Part shown: piece after piece, positions 5,029 through 6,501 of the stretch
Layout of the letters: each line of letters begins with the position of its first letter
Position numbering within the stretch: position 1 is the stretch's first letter
From: Candidatus Falkowiibacteriota bacterium
Lineage (GTDB): Bacteria; Patescibacteriota; Patescibacteriia; UBA2591; JABMQE01
Assembly: GCA_013203415.1 (NCBI GenBank)
Contig: JABMQE010000094.1
Span: 1 to 6,501 of the forward strand
DNA: 6,501 bases
Reading direction: 5' to 3'
Translations under genes and position numbers: made by a program
Notes under the pieces: model-generated
What the model saw: the letters and a program-made list of their open reading frames with translations, nothing else
Databases searched by the model: none
What the model was told of the DNA's origin: nothing

Positions 5029-5670
5029 ATGGCATTAGGGCAACATAAAGAGCAAAGGAAGCCAATAAGGAGGATGGCGGCGGACGGGGTGGTTATGAAA
5101 GAAAAGAGCGAGGCAGAGAAGTTTTTGGAAGAGACAAAGGAGATAGGTTTTAAGAAGCCGGTAGAACTAAAGAAGGAAGAAGGAGGAGGGGGAAGGAAGC
5201 TTTTGTATATAGCGATTGGAGCTGGGGTGATAATAATAGGAGTAGTTTTAGTTCTTTATTATTTTTTGCCCAGAGGGGAAGGGAAGGAAGATAAAAAGCA
5301 AAAAGCAAAAGAGAGTATTGTAGAAAAACAAGATGCGGTCGAGCAGGAGAAGTCCGGGTGGCAGGCGGTTTTTTTAACGAACGGACAGACCTATTTTGGG
5401 AAGGTAAAAGAAATAGATGATAATTTTTTGATGATGGAGGATATATATTATTTGAAAAGAGATGGGGGAGGTGATGCGGATGGGGAAGGCGGAGAGGCAA
5501 CGGAGCAAGAGGGCGGTATTAAAGAAACGAAGCTGGTGAAGTTTGGGACGGAAGCGCATAAGCCGATGGATGAACTTAGGATTAATATGACGCAGGTTTT
5601 GATGATTGAAGAGCTGTCACAGGAATCTGAGATAGTTGTTGCCATCCAACGTTATGAAGAGGAAAACTAA
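5029..5670 (+). CDS. Single-pass membrane protein of unknown function
   Basis: I do not know a function for this 213-residue protein, although proteins of this layout recur in Parcubacteria. Residues 1-56 are charged and Lys-rich (probably cytoplasmic). One membrane helix follows at about 58-80 (LLYIAIGAGVIIIGVVLVLY), then a Lys/Glu linker (81-108). The C-terminal domain has alternating beta-like sequence: GWQAVFLTNGQTYFGKVKEIDDNFLMMEDIYYL (110-142) and ELRINMTQVLMIEELSQESEIVVAIQRYEEE (182-212). A Gly/Asp/Glu low-complexity insert (145-163) separates the two halves. The absence of a cleavable signal suggests a membrane-anchored protein with the domain outside. Its start is uncertain: the ATG at 5029 lacks a Shine-Dalgarno sequence, and ATGs at 5074 and 5095 are in frame; AAGGAGG lies just before 5074 but with no spacer. 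A good promoter lies upstream. The four-helix gene follows 42 bp downstream and may be cotranscribed. Confidence 0.8.
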   Translation: MALGQHKEQRKPIRRMAADGVVMKEKSEAEKFLEETKEIGFKKPVELKKEEGGGGRKLLYIAIGAGVIIIGVVLVLYYFLPRGEGKEDKKQKAKESIVEKQDAVEQEKSGWQAVFLTNGQTYFGKVKEIDDNFLMMEDIYYLKRDGGGDADGEGGEATEQEGGIKETKLVKFGTEAHKPMDELRINMTQVLMIEELSQESEIVVAIQRYEEEN

Positions 5671-5673
5671 TAG

Positions 5674-5708
5674 ATTTATTATTTAATATTTATTATTTAT
5701 TATTTAGT
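5674..5708. repeat. AT-rich heptanucleotide repeat between two genes
   Basis: Five successive 7-mers (ATTTATT, ATTTAAT, ATTTATT, ATTTATT, ATTTAGT) fill nearly all of the 42-bp gap between the membrane protein gene and the four-helix gene, ending 4 nt before the ATG at 5713. It leaves no room for a Shine-Dalgarno sequence. Period 7 is shared with the two arrays at ychF, although the sequence differs. Confidence 0.75.
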
Positions 5709-5712
5709 TTTT

Positions 5713-6099
5713 ATGACTGAGGGGCAGAAGGTGTATTATGGTCGTTTTGTGAAATTTGCTGTTAATTGTGCCAGAGTTGTTGCGAAATTTGATTGGAGGG
5801 TTCCTGGAAATAGAGAGTGGGGTTCACAATTAATTAGATTTTCGGGTTCTGTTTGCGCAAATTATATAGAGGCGGTTGAGGGATTGAGTGATGCAGATTT
5901 TATTTACAGATATAGGATATGTTGCAAAGAGTCGAACGAGTCGGTAAATTGGTTGTTTCTATTAAAGTCGATTAATGAGGAGGAATTTTATGATGAGCTG
6001 TTAAAGTTAATAAAAGAAGGTCTTGAATTTAGCAAAATGTTTAAAAAGTCGATTGATACTAAGAAGAAGAATATTGAGAAAAAAAAGAATAATAAATAA
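5713..6099 (+). CDS. Four-helix bundle protein (S23 / 23S rRNA IVS-protein family)
   Basis: The 128-residue protein matches the small helical family found in 23S rRNA intervening sequences and as free genes, related to the Avd accessory protein of diversity-generating retroelements. Diagnostic stretches are VPGNREWGSQLIRFSGSVCANYIEA (30-54), corresponding to the family's L..S..SV.ANI.EA, and DFIYRYRICCKESNESVNWLFLL (62-84), corresponding to F...L.IA.KE..E...WL.LL. Helix four (90-112) runs into a Lys/Asn-rich tail (113-128). The biochemical role of stand-alone members is not established; nucleic-acid binding is a common guess. No reverse transcriptase, variable repeat or 23S rRNA gene is in the window, so neither the retroelement nor the rRNA context is shown. 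There is no ribosome binding site; the start is the first ATG after the AT heptads, and the homology begins shortly after it. Confidence 0.85.
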   Translation: MTEGQKVYYGRFVKFAVNCARVVAKFDWRVPGNREWGSQLIRFSGSVCANYIEAVEGLSDADFIYRYRICCKESNESVNWLFLLKSINEEEFYDELLKLIKEGLEFSKMFKKSIDTKKKNIEKKKNNK

Positions 6100-6102
6100 T
6101 AA

Positions 6103-6124
6103 ACCTGCCTGCCGGCAGGCAGGT
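6103..6124. repeat. Perfect 22-bp palindrome
   Basis: ACCTGCCTGCC (6103-6113) is followed directly by its exact complement GGCAGGCAGGT (6114-6124). It lies 3 bp beyond the four-helix stop codon, in otherwise AT-only sequence (TAATAA before, ATTAAATAATAAATTA after). No T-run follows, so it is a doubtful terminator. Its CAGGCAGGT end resembles the CAGGTCGG end of the REP-like repeats, and it may belong to the same broad class of dispersed palindromes. Confidence 0.9.
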
Positions 6125-6146
6125 ATTAAATAATAAATTAAGAACC

Positions 6147-6188
6147 ATGGACGATGAATTAATCGGGACAATCACACATTATTTTGAC
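6147..6188. repeat. 42-bp direct repeat, copy 1
   Basis: It is identical at 41 of 42 positions to 6367-6408, in the same orientation and 220 bp apart. It begins exactly at an ATG in both copies. Upstream sequences are both AT-rich but not closely alike, so the match stops sharply at the start codon. Confidence 0.95.
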
Positions 6189-6329
6189 CCCAGCACCAAA
6201 GCCCGAAAATATTTATTGACAGATAATATTTGTTTCTCGGAGGCGCCTCCCGCCTACGCCGAGGCTTCGGCGGGCAGGTCGGCTTTGTTCGGACCGATGT
6301 CTAGGTTTTGTGATTGGCTTGGTGCGGGG
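6188..6329. repeat. Imperfect inverted arms bounding the inserted segment
   Basis: CCCC-A-GCACCA-A-AGCC (6188-6203) and GGCT-TGGTGC-GGGG (6316-6329) are complementary over 14 bases with two single-base bulges in the left arm. The left arm begins exactly where the 42-bp direct repeat ends. A smaller AAATATT...AATATTT hairpin lies just inside it. This is compatible with a degraded insertion, but the arms are short and bulged. Confidence 0.4.
6249..6282. repeat. REP-like palindromic repeat, copy 2
   Basis: CCCGCC (6249-6254) pairs with GGCGGG (6269-6274), and an inner GCCGA...TCGGC pairing is an alternative; the tail CAGGTCGG follows. The ends match copy 1 inside ychF (4166-4207). Read in the 6147 frame it gives PPAYAEASAGR, a peptide pattern I associate with repeats scattered through CPR genomes. 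Confidence 0.7.
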
Positions 6330-6366
6330 CGAGAGTCGGACTAAAAAGTATTTAATATAATTAATT

Positions 6367-6501
6367 ATGGATGATGAATTAATCGGGACAATCACACATT
6401 ATTTTGACAAGGCTGGTGTTGGAGTTATTAAGGTAACAAAAGGCGGGTTGAAAGTGGGGGATAAGATTAAGGTTAAGGGCAAGGACGGGACGGAGGGGGA
6501 C
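6367..6501 (+). CDS. EF-Tu domain 2-like small protein (partial, runs off window)
   Basis: The visible 45 residues, MDDELIGTITHYFD then KAGVGVIKVTKGGLKVGDKIKVKGKDGTEGD, match the start of the beta-barrel found as domain 2 of translational GTPases: an I.G.I.H.F....VGVIK... strand pair followed by the typical G.LKVGDKI.VKG turn. In Patescibacteria such domains occur alone as proteins of about 80-90 residues, annotated as translation elongation factor-like; I expect that here, with no GTPase domain. The 3' end is outside the window. The start is supported by the duplicated ATG at 6147. No Shine-Dalgarno sequence is present; TATAAT (6356-6361) lies 5 nt before the ATG, which would fit a leaderless transcript. 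Confidence 0.75.
   Translation, partial: MDDELIGTITHYFDKAGVGVIKVTKGGLKVGDKIKVKGKDGTEGD

Larger units (their letters stand above)
6147..6344 (+). pseudogene. Chimeric or truncated copy of the EF-Tu-domain-like gene
   Basis: The frame starts MDDELIGTITHYFD, identical to the first 14 residues of the gene at 6367; the underlying 42 bp (6147-6188 and 6367-6408) differ at one base (6152 C, 6372 T). After that the two sequences have nothing in common: this copy continues PSTKARKYLLTDNICFSE, then the repeat-derived APPAYAEASAGR (from the palindrome at 6249-6282), then SALFGPMSRFCDWLGAGRESD and a TAA stop, 65 residues in all. It lacks the VGVIKVTKGGLKVGDKIKV beta-barrel core, so it is unlikely to make an elongation-factor-like fold. 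The simplest reading is a broken 5' copy left by an insertion or partial duplication. A genuine short protein cannot be excluded. No ribosome binding site is seen. Confidence 0.5.

Noticed and set aside
5150..5645. Minus-strand Ser/Leu/Pro-rich frames
   Set aside because: They are antisense shadows of the Lys/Glu/Gly-rich membrane protein gene.
6213..6395. Minus-strand 60-residue frame across the duplicated region
   Set aside because: It spans the palindrome and the start of the next gene; its sequence shows no family and mostly reflects the repeat.
5713..6501. Diversity-generating retroelement because of the Avd-like protein
   Set aside because: No reverse transcriptase, template repeat or variable repeat is present; the 42-bp direct repeat is in the wrong place and lacks adenine-specific differences.

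Overview
The window looks like a chromosomal segment of a Patescibacteria (Candidate Phyla Radiation) bacterium, probably from the Parcubacteria side. The evidence is the style of the proteins: an EF-P with a GRGG loop tip, a bS6 with a long Lys/Glu tail, a TRM11-like methyltransferase with an altered NPPY motif, a one-helix membrane protein of a type I associate with this group, a free-standing four-helix-bundle (S23/IVP-like) protein, and a tiny EF-Tu-domain-2-like protein. This is recognition from memory, not a database search. All genes read through in the standard bacterial code with no in-frame TGA, and every complete frame ends in TAA.

Layout. On the minus strand, positions 74-2291 hold rpsF, ssb, rpsR and then efp, a translation/replication block in the classical S6-SSB-S18 order. 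A divergent spacer (2292-2385) separates it from a plus-strand tRNA-methyltransferase-like gene (2386-3621). That gene converges on minus-strand ychF (3748-4866), with a terminator hairpin that can serve both genes in between. Next come plus-strand genes for a membrane protein (5029-5670, behind a good TATAAT promoter), a four-helix-bundle protein (5713-6099), a broken or chimeric short frame (6147-6344), and the beginning of an EF-Tu-domain-like gene that runs off the window (6367-6501).

Functionally the core is translation: EF-P relieves stalling, bS6/bS18 are platform proteins of the 30S subunit, YchF is a ribosome-associated ATPase, the methyltransferase probably modifies tRNA, and the last gene has an elongation-factor-like fold. 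SSB is the replication/repair partner that normally travels with S6 and S18.

The unusual content is in the repeats. There is a 161-bp element with 17-bp terminal inverted repeats between ssb and rpsR, abutting the ssb stop codon. A family of GC-rich palindromes occurs twice in near-matching form, once read through inside ychF and once inside the 6147 frame. Heptanucleotide tandem repeats occur inside ychF, just upstream of ychF, and upstream of the four-helix gene. A 42-bp duplication of the start of the EF-Tu-like gene brackets a segment with inverted ends. I see no CRISPR array, tRNA, rRNA or recognisable transposase, and no convincing new multi-gene system; the novelty lies in the small repeats and how they have entered coding frames.
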